This document shows, in pieces, positions 25,505 to 33,963 of a stretch of DNA of 64,000 nucleotides. Numbering within the stretch: the first letter of the stretch is position 1; every line of letters starts with the position of its first letter. A program made the translations under genes and the position numbers. This stretch comes from Arthrobacter sp. B3I4 (GTDB taxonomy: Bacteria; Actinomycetota; Actinomycetes; Actinomycetales; Micrococcaceae). A model generated the notes under the pieces. It saw only the letters and a list, made by a program, of their open reading frames with translations, had not been told where the DNA came from and searched no databases. The stretch spans positions 3,534,001-3,598,000 of the forward strand of contig NZ_JAUSYK010000001.1 in assembly GCF_030816855.1 (NCBI RefSeq), given 5' to 3'.

Positions 25505-26080
25505 GTAAGTCAGTTGTCTGCCCGCGTGGGCTGCCAGAAGCCGGAGCACGCGGTCGTTTGGCGGCGGGGTCGGCCACGGTGATGCGAACGCCGTCGCCCT
25601 GATACCCGCGCACCAGAATGTCTGCGCGGTCAAACGCGTCCACCAGCGTCGCCCGAGGGTGTCATCGGCACGGATCCACAGGAAGTTGCCTTGGCTTGGA
25701 TACAGTTACCAGCCCTGCGCTTCCAGCTGCGCGGCCACCTGTGCGCGCTCCTGCTTGACGGCTGCCACCCGCGGTTCACCTCGTCCCCGGCGTCCAGCGA
25801 CGCGATCGCGGCCTTCTGGGCCAGCGCACTCACCGAAAAGGGAAGCGCGGTGCGGCGCGGTTCCTCCGCGATGGCCGGCGCGGCCACGGCGTAGCCCCGG
25901 CGGTAGAGCGCCAGGGAATCGGGGCCGCTGCCCGCTTCGGCGCATTCCACGTAGGCCTCGTCGACCACCACGAGGATGTCGGAGCGGCGGGCTCCAGGAA
26001 GGCCTCGAAGCCCTCGTGGTTGATCGGCACTCCGGTGGGGTAGCCGGGGTTGCAGAGCACCTTTCGGAAAGATCGGCTGA
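25505..26080 (-). pseudogene. Histidinol-phosphate aminotransferase-like remnant
   Basis: Joined frames on the reverse strand give CNPGYPTGVPINHEGFEAFL, SDILVVVDEAYVECAEAG, LPFSVSALAQKAAIASLDAG, then RADILVRGYQGDGVRITVAD. This is the order of a HisC-type PLP enzyme. The segment carrying the PLP lysine (the S-K-A-Y-G-L-A-G region) is deleted between SLALYRR and GYAVAAP, and at least two frameshifts occur. N-terminal sequence is missing, cut off where the LacI upstream region begins. Confidence 0.75.
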
Positions 26081-26090
26081 CCACCCCCCC

Positions 26091-26172
26091 GTTTACGAAA
26101 CGCAACGCGATCCGCAACCCACCCCTTACTGTTGATCCTGCGCGCAACGAAACCGTTTACGTAAACCGTTTG
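26091..26172 (+). promoter_or_regulatory. Operator sites of the alpha-glucoside LacI regulator
   Basis: A perfect 12-bp palindrome with central CG, GTTTACGTAAAC, lies at 26155-26166. Two imperfect relatives flank it: GTTTACGAAAC at 26091 and the half-site CGTTTGCGTAACG just after the palindrome. This is the shape of LacI/GalR-family operators, placed 67 bases before the lacI-type start, so the regulator probably controls its own gene and the operon. Confidence 0.65.
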
Positions 26173-26232
26173 CGTAACGCGCCCAACAGCAAGCGGGCCA
26201 GCACCCGCAGGAACCCTCAGAGAGGAGGAACA

Positions 26233-27237
26233 GTGGTCACCATCCGCGATGTCGCCAAGCACGCAGGCGTCTCCCCGGCCACTGTTTCCCGGGTGGTCAA
26301 CGGTTTGGTCGGCTACTCCGACGAAACGCGCGAACGCGTCGAGAACGCGGTCAAAAGCCTCTCCTACGAAACGGACTACCTCGCCCGGGGCCTGAAGACC
26401 CGGCAGACCTCCGTCATCGGGCTCCTCGCCCCGATGGTCTCCGACGCCTTGGCCTCCCAGGTAATGCAGGGCGTCGAGGAGGAAGCCCAGGAACGCGGCT
26501 ACGCCGTCATGCTCGGCCGCACCGGCGCCAGATCCGCCTACATCGCCGGCTACCTCCGCACCCTGCGCACCTACCGGGCCGCCGGCGTCATCCTCATCTC
26601 CGCGGTGATCACGCCGGAGACGCGGCAGCTGCTCGGCCCCAACGTCCCGATTATCTCCGTCGCCATCAGCGACAAGTCGGGTTCGCCGAGCGTCGCCATC
26701 GACGACGAGCAGGCAGCCTACGACGCCACCCGTCACCTGCTGCGGCTCGGCCACCGGCGCATCGGCCTGCTGGCCGGCGACCCGGCGTCGATCTACGTCG
26801 CCCAGCCCCGGAAACGCGGCTACCTCCGCGCCATGACCGAAGCGGGCTGCAACCCGGTCACCGCCACCGGCAGCTTCTTCTACGAAAGCGGCGCCGCCGG
26901 AGTCGACGAACTCCTGCAGCAGGACCCCGGGCTCACCGCGATCTTCGCGATGAGCGACGAGATGGGCGCCGCCGTCGTCAACGAACTGCAGCGGCGCGGA
27001 CTCCGGGTGCCCGAAGACGTCTCCGTCCTGGGCTTTGACAACACCTCCACCTCCCGGCACGTGAACCCGCCGCTGAGCACCATGGCCCAGCCGCTGGAGG
27101 AGATGGGACGGATGGCCGTGAAAAAGCTGCTCCGCTCCCGCGACCTCGGGCCGAAGATCATGCCGCACACGCTGGTCGAGCGCGGCTCCACCGCGCCGCC
27201 GCCTGCAGAGTCGTCGAACAAGATACCCAGCGGCTGA
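26233..27237 (+). CDS. LacI-family repressor of the alpha-glucoside operon
   Basis: This 334-residue protein has the HTH (TIRDVAKHAGVSPATVSRVV at 2-21) with the hinge helix LARGL, and a periplasmic-binding-like sugar domain. Start chosen: GTG at 26233 directly after AGAGGAGGAA; the longer frame from 26050 runs through the operator region. It heads the operon of binding protein, two permeases and GH13 enzyme on the same strand, so its inducer is probably an alpha-glucoside such as maltose, trehalose, sucrose or isomaltose. Confidence 0.88.
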   Translation: MVTIRDVAKHAGVSPATVSRVVNGLVGYSDETRERVENAVKSLSYETDYLARGLKTRQTSVIGLLAPMVSDALASQVMQGVEEEAQERGYAVMLGRTGARSAYIAGYLRTLRTYRAAGVILISAVITPETRQLLGPNVPIISVAISDKSGSPSVAIDDEQAAYDATRHLLRLGHRRIGLLAGDPASIYVAQPRKRGYLRAMTEAGCNPVTATGSFFYESGAAGVDELLQQDPGLTAIFAMSDEMGAAVVNELQRRGLRVPEDVSVLGFDNTSTSRHVNPPLSTMAQPLEEMGRMAVKKLLRSRDLGPKIMPHTLVERGSTAPPPAESSNKIPSG

Positions 27238-27359
27238 CCAAGACCACCCACCCCCAAGGCGGCCGGCACAGGAGCGCACCACCGCTGCGCCCCGCACCGG
27301 CCGCCGCAGTTTCGCACGCACCACACACCTCGCACAAATCAGATAACAAGGAGCAACAC

Positions 27360-28685
27360 ATGAGGCAGCGCCGCCGCACCTGGCAGACTCTTCTCACCAC
27401 CACCGCCACGCTCACCGTGGCCGCCACCGCCCTCACCGGCTGCGGCGGATCCGGATCCGCACCGGAAGCGAAGAGCACCCCGAAGGCGTCCGCAGCGTCC
27501 TTCGAGGGCAAGGGCCCCATCAACTACGTCTCCAACCGCGACGCCTCCGGCGCCGCGAACAAGAGCATCGAGGAATGGAACGCCGCCCACCCGGACGAGA
27601 AGGTCACCTTCATCGAACTGCCGGACTCCGCGGACGCCCAGCGCCAGCAGCTGATCCAGAACGCGCAGATCAAGTCGGACACCTTCAGCGTGCTGAACCT
27701 CGACGTCGTCTGGACCTCCGAGTTCGCCGCGAACAAGTGGATCATGCCGCTGCCCGCGGACGCCGTCCCCACGGACAAGATGATCCCGGCCACCGTCGAT
27801 GCCGCGAAGTACCGCGACACCCTGGTCGGCGCCCCGTACTACACCGACGGCGCGCTGCTCTACTTCCGCTCCGACCTGCTCAAGGCCGCCGGCATCGCCG
27901 CCCCGCCGAAGACCTGGGACGAGATGAAGACCGCCTGCAAGGCCATTCTGGCCCTCCCTGAGGCCGCGGGCATGTCCTGCTACGCCGGCCAGTTCGACAA
28001 GAACGAGGCCCTCACGGTCAACTTCTCCGAGGCGGTCGCCTCCGCCGGCGGCAAGATCGTCGACGCCGACGGCAAGCCCACGGTGGACACCGCCGAGGCC
28101 AAGAAGGGCCTGAACCTGCTGGTGGACGGCTTCAAGGACGGGATGTTCCCCTCCGACGCCATCACCTACCTCGAGGAGCAGGGCCGCCGCGCGTTCCAGG
28201 ACGGCAAGGTCGTCTTCCTGCGCAACTGGCCCTTCGTCTACGCCTCACTGACCGCCACCGACGGCTCCAGCAAGGTCAACGGCAAGTTCGACATCACCTC
28301 CATCCCCGGCACCGACGGCCCCGGCGTCTCGACCCTGGGCGGCCGCAGCCTGGCGATCTCCCCGTTCACCCCGAACAAGGCCACGGCACTGGAGTTCGTC
28401 AAGTTCTTCACCAGCCAGGAGCAGGCCCAGAAGCGCCTGGCCCTGTCCTCCCGCGCCCCGGTCTACGGCGCCCTCTTCGGGGATCCCGCCGTCGTCGCCA
28501 AGCGCCCGTTCTTCCCCACCCTGCTGAAGTCGCTGAACAACGCCCAGCCGCGCCCGAAGGTGGTCCAGTACGGCGCCACCACCAAGGCGATCCAGGAAGA
28601 GGCCTACGCCGCGATCACCGGCAAGAAGGACACGGACACCGCGCTGAAGGACATGCAGACCAAGCTCACCGAGCTGGCCAAGTAA
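27360..28685 (+). CDS. Sugar ABC transporter substrate-binding lipoprotein
   Basis: This 441-residue extracellular-solute-binding protein (MalE type, family 1) has a lipoprotein signal peptide: basic start, hydrophobic core, lipobox LTGCGG with Cys at about 24. Later motifs such as WTSEFAANKWIMPL, FRSDLLKAAGI and PKTWDEM are typical. It binds the sugar outside the membrane and delivers it to the two permeases downstream. The ATG at 27360 follows AAGGAG. A strong hairpin after the gene probably lowers downstream expression relative to the binding protein. Confidence 0.9.
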   Translation: MRQRRRTWQTLLTTTATLTVAATALTGCGGSGSAPEAKSTPKASAASFEGKGPINYVSNRDASGAANKSIEEWNAAHPDEKVTFIELPDSADAQRQQLIQNAQIKSDTFSVLNLDVVWTSEFAANKWIMPLPADAVPTDKMIPATVDAAKYRDTLVGAPYYTDGALLYFRSDLLKAAGIAAPPKTWDEMKTACKAILALPEAAGMSCYAGQFDKNEALTVNFSEAVASAGGKIVDADGKPTVDTAEAKKGLNLLVDGFKDGMFPSDAITYLEEQGRRAFQDGKVVFLRNWPFVYASLTATDGSSKVNGKFDITSIPGTDGPGVSTLGGRSLAISPFTPNKATALEFVKFFTSQEQAQKRLALSSRAPVYGALFGDPAVVAKRPFFPTLLKSLNNAQPRPKVVQYGATTKAIQEEAYAAITGKKDTDTALKDMQTKLTELAK

Positions 28686-28703
28686 CACCCGCATTCCCCC
28701 GCT

Positions 28704-28740
28704 TGGCCGGCCGGTTTTGCACCGGCCGGCCAGGCGTTTT
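28704..28740 (+). terminator. Attenuating hairpin between binding protein and permease genes
   Basis: A perfect 12-bp stem (TGGCCGGCCGGT / complement) with loop TTTGC is followed by GGCGTTTT. Such hairpins within binding-protein ABC operons commonly give partial termination or mRNA protection, so that the binding protein outnumbers the membrane parts. Confidence 0.75.
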
Positions 28741-28786
28741 GAACACCCTTAGAACCACCGCTCTCCACTCCAGTTAGGTACCGAGC

Positions 28787-29797
28787 ATGACGACGACGAC
28801 CGCCCCCGCCGGCCTGCAGCCCGCGCCGGACGCCAGCAAGCCCCGGAGGCGCGGCAAACGCACCGCCGGCGAAGGCCGGATGGCCGCGATGCTGCTCTCC
28901 CCCACCCTGCTGGTGCTGGCCCTGGTGATTGCCTACCCGCTGCTCTCCGCGGTGCACCAGTCCCTGTTCCGCGCCGAGTCCGGCCTGGACGCGGACGGCT
29001 TCGTCTCCGACGTCGACGCTTTCGTGGGCCTCGCCAACTACGCCGACCTCTTCGTCGGCGAATCCGGCCGGCGCTTCCTCAACGCGTTCGCCAACACCAC
29101 CTTCTTCACGCTCACCACCGTGTTCCTCGAAACCGTGCTGGGCCTCTGCCTGGCCCTGGCCATGAACCGCGCCTTCCGCGGCCGATCCTTTTTGCGCGCC
29201 AGCATCCTGGTCCCCTGGGCCGTCCCCACCGCCGTCTCCGGCCTGCTCTGGCGCTGGATCTTCCAGTCCGACGGCATCGCCAACACCCTGCTGGGCAGCG
29301 AAATCCTCTGGACCGCCGAGGGCACCGCCTCCAAGTTCGCCGTCATCATCGCCGAGGTCTGGAAGACCGCCCCGTTTATCGGGCTGCTGGTCCTGGCCGG
29401 CATGCAGGTCATCCCCGGTGAGGTCTACGAGGCGGCCCGGATCGACGGCGCCGGCTGGTGGCGCCAGCTCGGCTCCATCACCCTCCCGCTGGTCAAGCCC
29501 ACCCTGCTGGTGGCCGTGCTGTTCCGCATGCTCGACGCGCTGCGGATGTTCGACCTGCCCTTCGTGCTGGTGGGCCCGGGCAAGGAGTCCGTGGAGACCC
29601 TGTCCATGCTGGCCTGGGACGAATCCAACCAGCTGCGCTACGGCTCCGCCTCCGCGTTCGCCGTGATGCTCTTCCTGTACGTCGCCGTCGTCGCGATCGT
29701 CTTTGTGAAGGTGCTCGGCGCCGACGTTACCGGCGCCAAGGAACTGAAGCTGATCACGAAGAAGTCCCGCACCAAGAAGACCGAGGCCACCCGATGA
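28787..29797 (+). CDS. Sugar ABC transporter permease (MalF type)
   Basis: This 336-residue protein has six membrane helices and the EAA loop (EVYEAARIDGAGWWRQLGSI) that contacts the ATPase. The MalF-type order (AMLLSPTLLVLALVIAYPLL; ASILVPWAVPTAVSGLLWRW) is clear. The N-terminus is basic and cytosolic. The stop overlaps the next permease gene by 4 bases (ATGA). No ATPase gene is in the operon, so a shared MsmK/MsiK-type ATPase encoded elsewhere probably drives it, as is usual in actinobacteria. Confidence 0.9.
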   Translation: MTTTTAPAGLQPAPDASKPRRRGKRTAGEGRMAAMLLSPTLLVLALVIAYPLLSAVHQSLFRAESGLDADGFVSDVDAFVGLANYADLFVGESGRRFLNAFANTTFFTLTTVFLETVLGLCLALAMNRAFRGRSFLRASILVPWAVPTAVSGLLWRWIFQSDGIANTLLGSEILWTAEGTASKFAVIIAEVWKTAPFIGLLVLAGMQVIPGEVYEAARIDGAGWWRQLGSITLPLVKPTLLVAVLFRMLDALRMFDLPFVLVGPGKESVETLSMLAWDESNQLRYGSASAFAVMLFLYVAVVAIVFVKVLGADVTGAKELKLITKKSRTKKTEATR

Positions 29798-30720
29798 CTC
29801 TCTCCGACCTCCGCAACGCCGCCGCCGACTCCGGCGCACCCGGTTCCGGCTCACAAAATGCGGGCACTGCCGTCGTCGGCGGCTCCAGCAAACCCAAGCG
29901 CACCTGGCGCTCCTACAGCGTCTACCTTGGCCTGGCGCTGATTTTCGCGTACTGCCTGGCGCCGTTCTACTGGATGCTGGTCTCCAGCCTGCGCCGCACC
30001 GCGGACATCTTCGACAACACCCTGCTGCCGGCGCCGTTCTCGCTGGAGAACTACACGAAGGTCTTCGACGGTTCCACCATGTTCGGCCAGGCGCTGCTGA
30101 ACTCGCTGATCGTCGCCGGCACCACCACGGTGTTCGCGCTGCTGCTGGGCGTGTTCGCCGCCTACGCCATCTCCCGGCTGAACTTCCGCTTCAAGTCGCT
30201 GATCCTAGGCGTCATCATCGCGACGTCGATGTTCCCCGGTATCTCCGTGGTGGTGCCGCTGCTGCGCCTCTTCACCGACATCGGCTGGATCAACACCTAC
30301 CAGGCCATGATCGTACCCAGCCTGTCCTTCGCAATCCCGCTGGCGGTCTGGAACCTCACCACGTTCATGAAGGCGCTGCCGTATGACCTTGAGGAAGCCG
30401 CGATGATCGACGGCTGCACCAAGTGGCAGGCGTTCCGGAAGGTGCTGCTGCCGCTCGCCGCGCCGGGCGTGTTCACCACCGCGATCCTGACCTTCATCCA
30501 CAGCTGGAACGAATTCATCATCGCGCTGTCCATGATCAACGACCCCAAGATCCAGACCGCCACCGTCGCGATCTCCAAGTTCACCGGCGCCACCGAATTC
30601 CAGGCGCCGTTCGGCGAGCAGATGGCCGCCGGCGTGATCGTCACTGTGCCGCTGGTGATCATGGTGCTGATCTTCCAGCGCCGGATCGTCGAAGGCCTCA
30701 CCGCGGGCGCGAGCAAATGA
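29794..30720 (+). CDS. Sugar ABC transporter permease (MalG type)
   Basis: This 308-residue protein has six membrane helices, the EAA loop (DLEEAAMIDGCTKWQAFRKV), and the MalG-type end with FHSWNEF-like TFIHSWNEFIIALSM and a basic C-terminus. The start ATG at 29794 overlaps the preceding stop by 4 bases; a longer frame exists but belongs to the preceding gene's shadow. The next gene starts with another ATGA overlap at 30717, so permeases and the glucosidase are translated in step. Confidence 0.9.
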   Translation: MTLSDLRNAAADSGAPGSGSQNAGTAVVGGSSKPKRTWRSYSVYLGLALIFAYCLAPFYWMLVSSLRRTADIFDNTLLPAPFSLENYTKVFDGSTMFGQALLNSLIVAGTTTVFALLLGVFAAYAISRLNFRFKSLILGVIIATSMFPGISVVVPLLRLFTDIGWINTYQAMIVPSLSFAIPLAVWNLTTFMKALPYDLEEAAMIDGCTKWQAFRKVLLPLAAPGVFTTAILTFIHSWNEFIIALSMINDPKIQTATVAISKFTGATEFQAPFGEQMAAGVIVTVPLVIMVLIFQRRIVEGLTAGASK

Positions 30721-32351
30721 GCGCTCAGTCCATGAGCACTGCGCCCTTGGTTGAGGAAACCGCGCTGACGCCGGCCGCCGACTGGTGGGAGACGGCCGTG
30801 ATCTATGAGGTGTACCCGCGTTCCTTCGCCGACGGCGACGGCGACGGCGTGGGCGACCTCGCCGGACTCACCACACGGCTGCCGTACATCGCCGCCCTCG
30901 GCGTCGACGGGATCTGGATGACCCCGTTCCAGCCCTCCCCGCAGGTAGACCAGGGCTACGACGTCACCGACTACTGCGGCGTGGACCCGCTGTTCGGCAC
31001 GCTGGAGCAGTTCGAGTCCCTGCTGGAGCAGGCGCACGCTTTGGGGCTGCGGATCCTGCTCGACGTCGTCCCCAACCACTGCTCCTCCGAGCACCCGCTG
31101 TTCCAGGCGGCCCTCGCGGCCGGGCCGGGCGCGCCGGAACGGGAGATGTTCCACTTCGTGGCCGGCCCCGGCGGCGACGTTCCGCCCAACAACTGGCAGA
31201 GCGTCTTCGGCGGCCGGGCCTGGAGCCGCGCCGACCCCTCGTCCGAGACAGACACCGACTGGTACCTGCACCTCTTCTCCGCCGGCCAGCCGGACTGGAA
31301 CTGGCGCAACCCTGCCGTCGGTGACTACTTCGACGGCGTGCTGCGCTTCTGGTTCGACAAGGGCGTGGACGGGCTGCGGATCGACGTGGCCCACGCGCTG
31401 TTCAAGGCCGAGGGGCTCCCCGACTCGCCGTCCGAGGGCGGCGTGGTGGACGGGCTGCGGTCCAACCCGCAGGTCTCCGACCAGGAGGAAGTCCACGACG
31501 TGTACCGGCGCTGGCGCGCGCTGGCCGAGAACTACGAACCGCACCGCCTGCTGGTGGGCGAGGTCAACCTGGAACCGGCCCGCGCCGCCCGCTACACCCG
31601 CTCCGATGAGATGCAGCAGGCCTTCGCGTTCGCGTTCGTGAAGCTCGGCTGGGACCCGGAAGCCTGGGCCGCCGTCGGCAACGACCTCGAGGCCGCGCGC
31701 CGCCTGCACGGCGCCACCCCGACGTGGGCGCTGGAGAACCACGACATTGTCCGCTCCGCCACCCGGTTCGGCGGCGGTGAGATCGGTGCTCAGCGGGCGC
31801 GTGCGGCGCTGGTGGCGCTGCTGGGGCTGCCGGGCCCGGCGTACATCTACCAGGGGCAGGAGCTCGGGCTGCCCGAGGTCGACGTGCCAGTGGAGGCACG
31901 GGTGGACCCGATGTGGGCCCGCGGCGGCGTCTGCCGCGACGGCGCCCGCGTGCCGCTGCCGTGGACTGTTGATTCCTCGCTGAACCACGGCTTCTCGCTG
32001 GATACTCCCGCTGCCAAGCCGTGGCTTCCGCTGCCAGCAAACTGGGGCGGCCGCGCCGTCGACCTGCAGGAGCAGGACGCGGGGTCCGCGCTGAACCTGA
32101 CAAAGGCGGCGCTGGAGCTGCGCCGGAAGCTATGGAAGAACGAGGTCTTCGCCACCGACGACGGCGGCACTTGGCGCGTCGAGCCCGGGAACCTGCTGGT
32201 CTGCGAGCGGAACCCGTACTTCCTGGTCGCCGTCGCGATGGGCGACGAACCCGTGCGACTGCCGGCCGGCACGGTGCTGCTCAGCGCGGCACCGCTCGAG
32301 CAGGACGGCTGGCTGCAGCCGAACAACGCCGCCTGGGTGCTGCGGGGCTAG
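30717..32351 (+). CDS. GH13 alpha-glucosidase
   Basis: This 544-residue protein has the GH13 motifs in order: DVVPNHCS (116-123), GLRIDVAH with nucleophile Asp223, LLVGEVNL with acid/base Glu282, and ENHDIVR with Asp343. The start YEVYPRSFADGDGDGVGDL fits oligo-1,6-glucosidase/alpha-glucosidase and sucrase-type subfamilies. It acts in the cytoplasm on the sugar brought in by the ABC transporter. ATG at 30717 overlaps the permease stop (ATGA). Its TAG stop at 32349-32351 lies within the target duplication of the IS element that follows. Confidence 0.88.
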   Translation: MSAQSMSTAPLVEETALTPAADWWETAVIYEVYPRSFADGDGDGVGDLAGLTTRLPYIAALGVDGIWMTPFQPSPQVDQGYDVTDYCGVDPLFGTLEQFESLLEQAHALGLRILLDVVPNHCSSEHPLFQAALAAGPGAPEREMFHFVAGPGGDVPPNNWQSVFGGRAWSRADPSSETDTDWYLHLFSAGQPDWNWRNPAVGDYFDGVLRFWFDKGVDGLRIDVAHALFKAEGLPDSPSEGGVVDGLRSNPQVSDQEEVHDVYRRWRALAENYEPHRLLVGEVNLEPARAARYTRSDEMQQAFAFAFVKLGWDPEAWAAVGNDLEAARRLHGATPTWALENHDIVRSATRFGGGEIGAQRARAALVALLGLPGPAYIYQGQELGLPEVDVPVEARVDPMWARGGVCRDGARVPLPWTVDSSLNHGFSLDTPAAKPWLPLPANWGGRAVDLQEQDAGSALNLTKAALELRRKLWKNEVFATDDGGTWRVEPGNLLVCERNPYFLVAVAMGDEPVRLPAGTVLLSAAPLEQDGWLQPNNAAWVLRG

Positions 32352-32390
32352 GTGTACTCGGCCAGGACGTTAGTTACACGTTGAAAGGGT

Positions 32391-32444
32391 GAAGACCTCT
32401 TAGGTTGGTGGTTACCACACACACCGAACGACTAAGAGGTCTTC
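32391..32444 (+). promoter_or_regulatory. Inverted repeat over the transposase ribosome binding site
   Basis: GAAGACCTCTTAG at 32391-32403 and its exact complement at 32432-32444 flank a 28-base spacer and end directly at the transposase ATG. The right arm holds the AAGAGG ribosome binding site. A transcript entering from the upstream operon would fold and hide this site, whereas a transcript starting inside the spacer would not. Confidence 0.65.
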
Positions 32445-33395
32445 ATGGTCCACCGTAACGCCCGGCTGACTCCTGCCGGAAGAAGCATCCTTGTCCAGCG
32501 TGTTCTCGATGGCCGTCCCGTGGCCCATGTGGCGAAGGAAATGGGGGTCTCCCGTACCTGCGCGCACCGGTGGTTCCGGCGCTATGTGGAACACGGCTGG
32601 GCCGGGATGGAAGATCGTTCGTCCCGTCCGCTTTCGTGCCCGCATGCAACCGCCGAGGCGAAGATCGACGAGGTCCTCGCGGCGCGGGTGAAGCACCGCG
32701 AGGGCCCGGTCGAGCTCGGCGAACGCTGCAAGGTCCCGGCCCGCACGGTCTCGCGGATCATCGCCCGTGCCGGGCTGCCCCGATTGTGGGAACTGGACCC
32801 AATCAGCGGCGAACGCATCAGGGCCGGCCGCGCCACCGACCACCGCTATGAACGCGACACCGCCGGTGAACTGCTGCACATTGATGTGAAGAAACTCGGG
32901 AAGATCCCGCAGGGAGGCGGCTGGCGGGTCCACGGCCGGTCCGAAGCCGTGAAAGGCCGCGGACTGGGCTACGACTACGTCCACGTCGCGGTCGATGACC
33001 ACTCCCGACTGGCCTATGTCGAGGTCTTGCCGGACGAGAAGGGCCCGACGTGCGCCCGGTTCCTGGCCAACGCTGCGGCGTTCATGGCCGCGCACGGGGC
33101 ACCCGTGCAGGAAGTCATGACCGACAACGCCCTGGCCTACATCCGGTCCGCCGCCTTCGCCAAAGTGATGGCCGACCTGGGCGCCAAACACCGCCGAACG
33201 AAACCGCGCAGCCCCTGGCAGAACGGCAAAGCCGAACGGTTCAACCGCACCCTCCAGGACGGCTGGGCCTACAAGAACGCCTACGACTCCAGCGACCACC
33301 GCACACACGCCCTCACCGGCTGGCTAGACTTCTACAACCACCGCCGCAACCACGCAGCCCTCGGAGGACGAGCACACATCAGCAGATGTAACTAA
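32445..33395 (+). CDS. IS481-family transposase
   Basis: This 316-residue protein has an N-terminal HTH (RSILVQRVLDGRPVAHVAKE, then GVSRTCAHRWFRRY) and an rve-type DDE core: LLHIDVKKLGKI, EVMTDNALAYIRS, and the Glu in NGKAERFNRTLQDGWAY. The C-terminus WLDFYNHRRNHAALGG is typical. The stop lies within the right inverted repeat. All catalytic residues are present, so it is probably active. Confidence 0.93.
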   Translation: MVHRNARLTPAGRSILVQRVLDGRPVAHVAKEMGVSRTCAHRWFRRYVEHGWAGMEDRSSRPLSCPHATAEAKIDEVLAARVKHREGPVELGERCKVPARTVSRIIARAGLPRLWELDPISGERIRAGRATDHRYERDTAGELLHIDVKKLGKIPQGGGWRVHGRSEAVKGRGLGYDYVHVAVDDHSRLAYVEVLPDEKGPTCARFLANAAAFMAAHGAPVQEVMTDNALAYIRSAAFAKVMADLGAKHRRTKPRSPWQNGKAERFNRTLQDGWAYKNAYDSSDHRTHALTGWLDFYNHRRNHAALGGRAHISRCN

Positions 33396-33413
33396 CCTGC
33401 TGGCCGAGTACAG

Positions 33414-33908
33414 CTAGGCTCCGGACGCGGCCTTATCGGCACGCCAGTGCTCCTCCTTGGCCCGCGCACTCGCGACGGCGTCATCGATGACAAGCGGCGC
33501 AGCCGGGTCGATCTCGGTGTGGGATTCCACCGAGTAGAACCGAACCTCGTGACCGTCCGGGTCGTGCAGCATCGGCAGGATCCATCCGATCGTGGCGAAG
33601 TGCACCCCGGCATGGGCCTCGCCGAGGCTGCTTAGGTGGGTTGCCAGCGCCTCGATGCTGTCCCTGTCGGGTACTCCGATGGAGAAGTAGTCGAAGCCGG
33701 CTGAGGCCTTCGCCCGGTCCGGGTTGAGGTTCAGCGCGAGGTCAGGCCCGCCGTCGGGATGCGTCATCACCACGCCGGTGCGGCGACCGTGCTCGCGGAA
33801 CTCGATGACGACTTGGTAGCCGAGCCGGGAGCCGTACCACTGGATTGACCGGTCCAGGTCTGAGACGGGCAGCTTGAGGTGGTGCACCCCGGCCAGTTGC
33901 GGAATCAT
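33414..33908 (-). CDS. VOC-family (glyoxalase/dioxygenase-fold) protein
   Basis: This 164-residue protein has the two-part VOC fold: GVHHLKLPVSDLDRSIQWYG at the start, and DPDGHEVRFYSVE near 120. Family members bind a metal and act as glyoxalases, dioxygenases or antibiotic-resistance proteins; the substrate is unknown. It is divergent from a TetR gene 55 bases away, with paired operators in the gap, so TetR probably represses it. Its TAG stop (33414-33416) is supplied by the right copy of the IS target duplication. Confidence 0.82.
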   Translation of the reverse strand: MIPQLAGVHHLKLPVSDLDRSIQWYGSRLGYQVVIEFREHGRRTGVVMTHPDGGPDLALNLNPDRAKASAGFDYFSIGVPDRDSIEALATHLSSLGEAHAGVHFATIGWILPMLHDPDGHEVRFYSVESHTEIDPAAPLVIDDAVASARAKEEHWRADKAASGA

Positions 33909-33925
33909 GGGAAATCCTCCCTAAT

Positions 33926-33959
33926 TACAGTTCAACTGCATCTATACAGTTAGACTGCA
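33926..33959. promoter_or_regulatory. Paired TetR operators
   Basis: CAGTTCAACTG (33928-33938) is a perfect 11-bp palindrome, and CAGTTAGACTG (33947-33957) is a near copy. Both sit in the frame TACAGTT-n4-CTGCAT and their centres are 19 bp apart, on about the same helix face. They fill the gap between the divergent VOC and tetR genes and would block both promoters. Confidence 0.72.
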
Positions 33960-33963
33960 TCTT

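Larger units (their letters stand above)
32353..33412 (+). mobile_element. IS481-family insertion sequence, complete
   Basis: The element is 1060 bp. It is bounded by 26-bp inverted repeats (left 32353-32378, right 33387-33412) that begin TGTACTCGGCCAG and agree at 24 of 26 positions. A 6-bp target duplication GCTAGG is found at 32347-32352 and 33413-33418. One transposase gene fills it. The intact ends and matching duplication show a fairly recent insertion without later rearrangement. Confidence 0.92.

Noticed and set aside
28604..29854. Minus-strand frame of 416 codons over the first permease
   Set aside because: Composition (Gly/Gln/His/Arg) is that of an antisense shadow, and the permease is unambiguous.
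30297..31988. Minus-strand frame of 563 codons over the permease and GH13 gene
   Set aside because: Antisense shadow of two clear genes; no motif.
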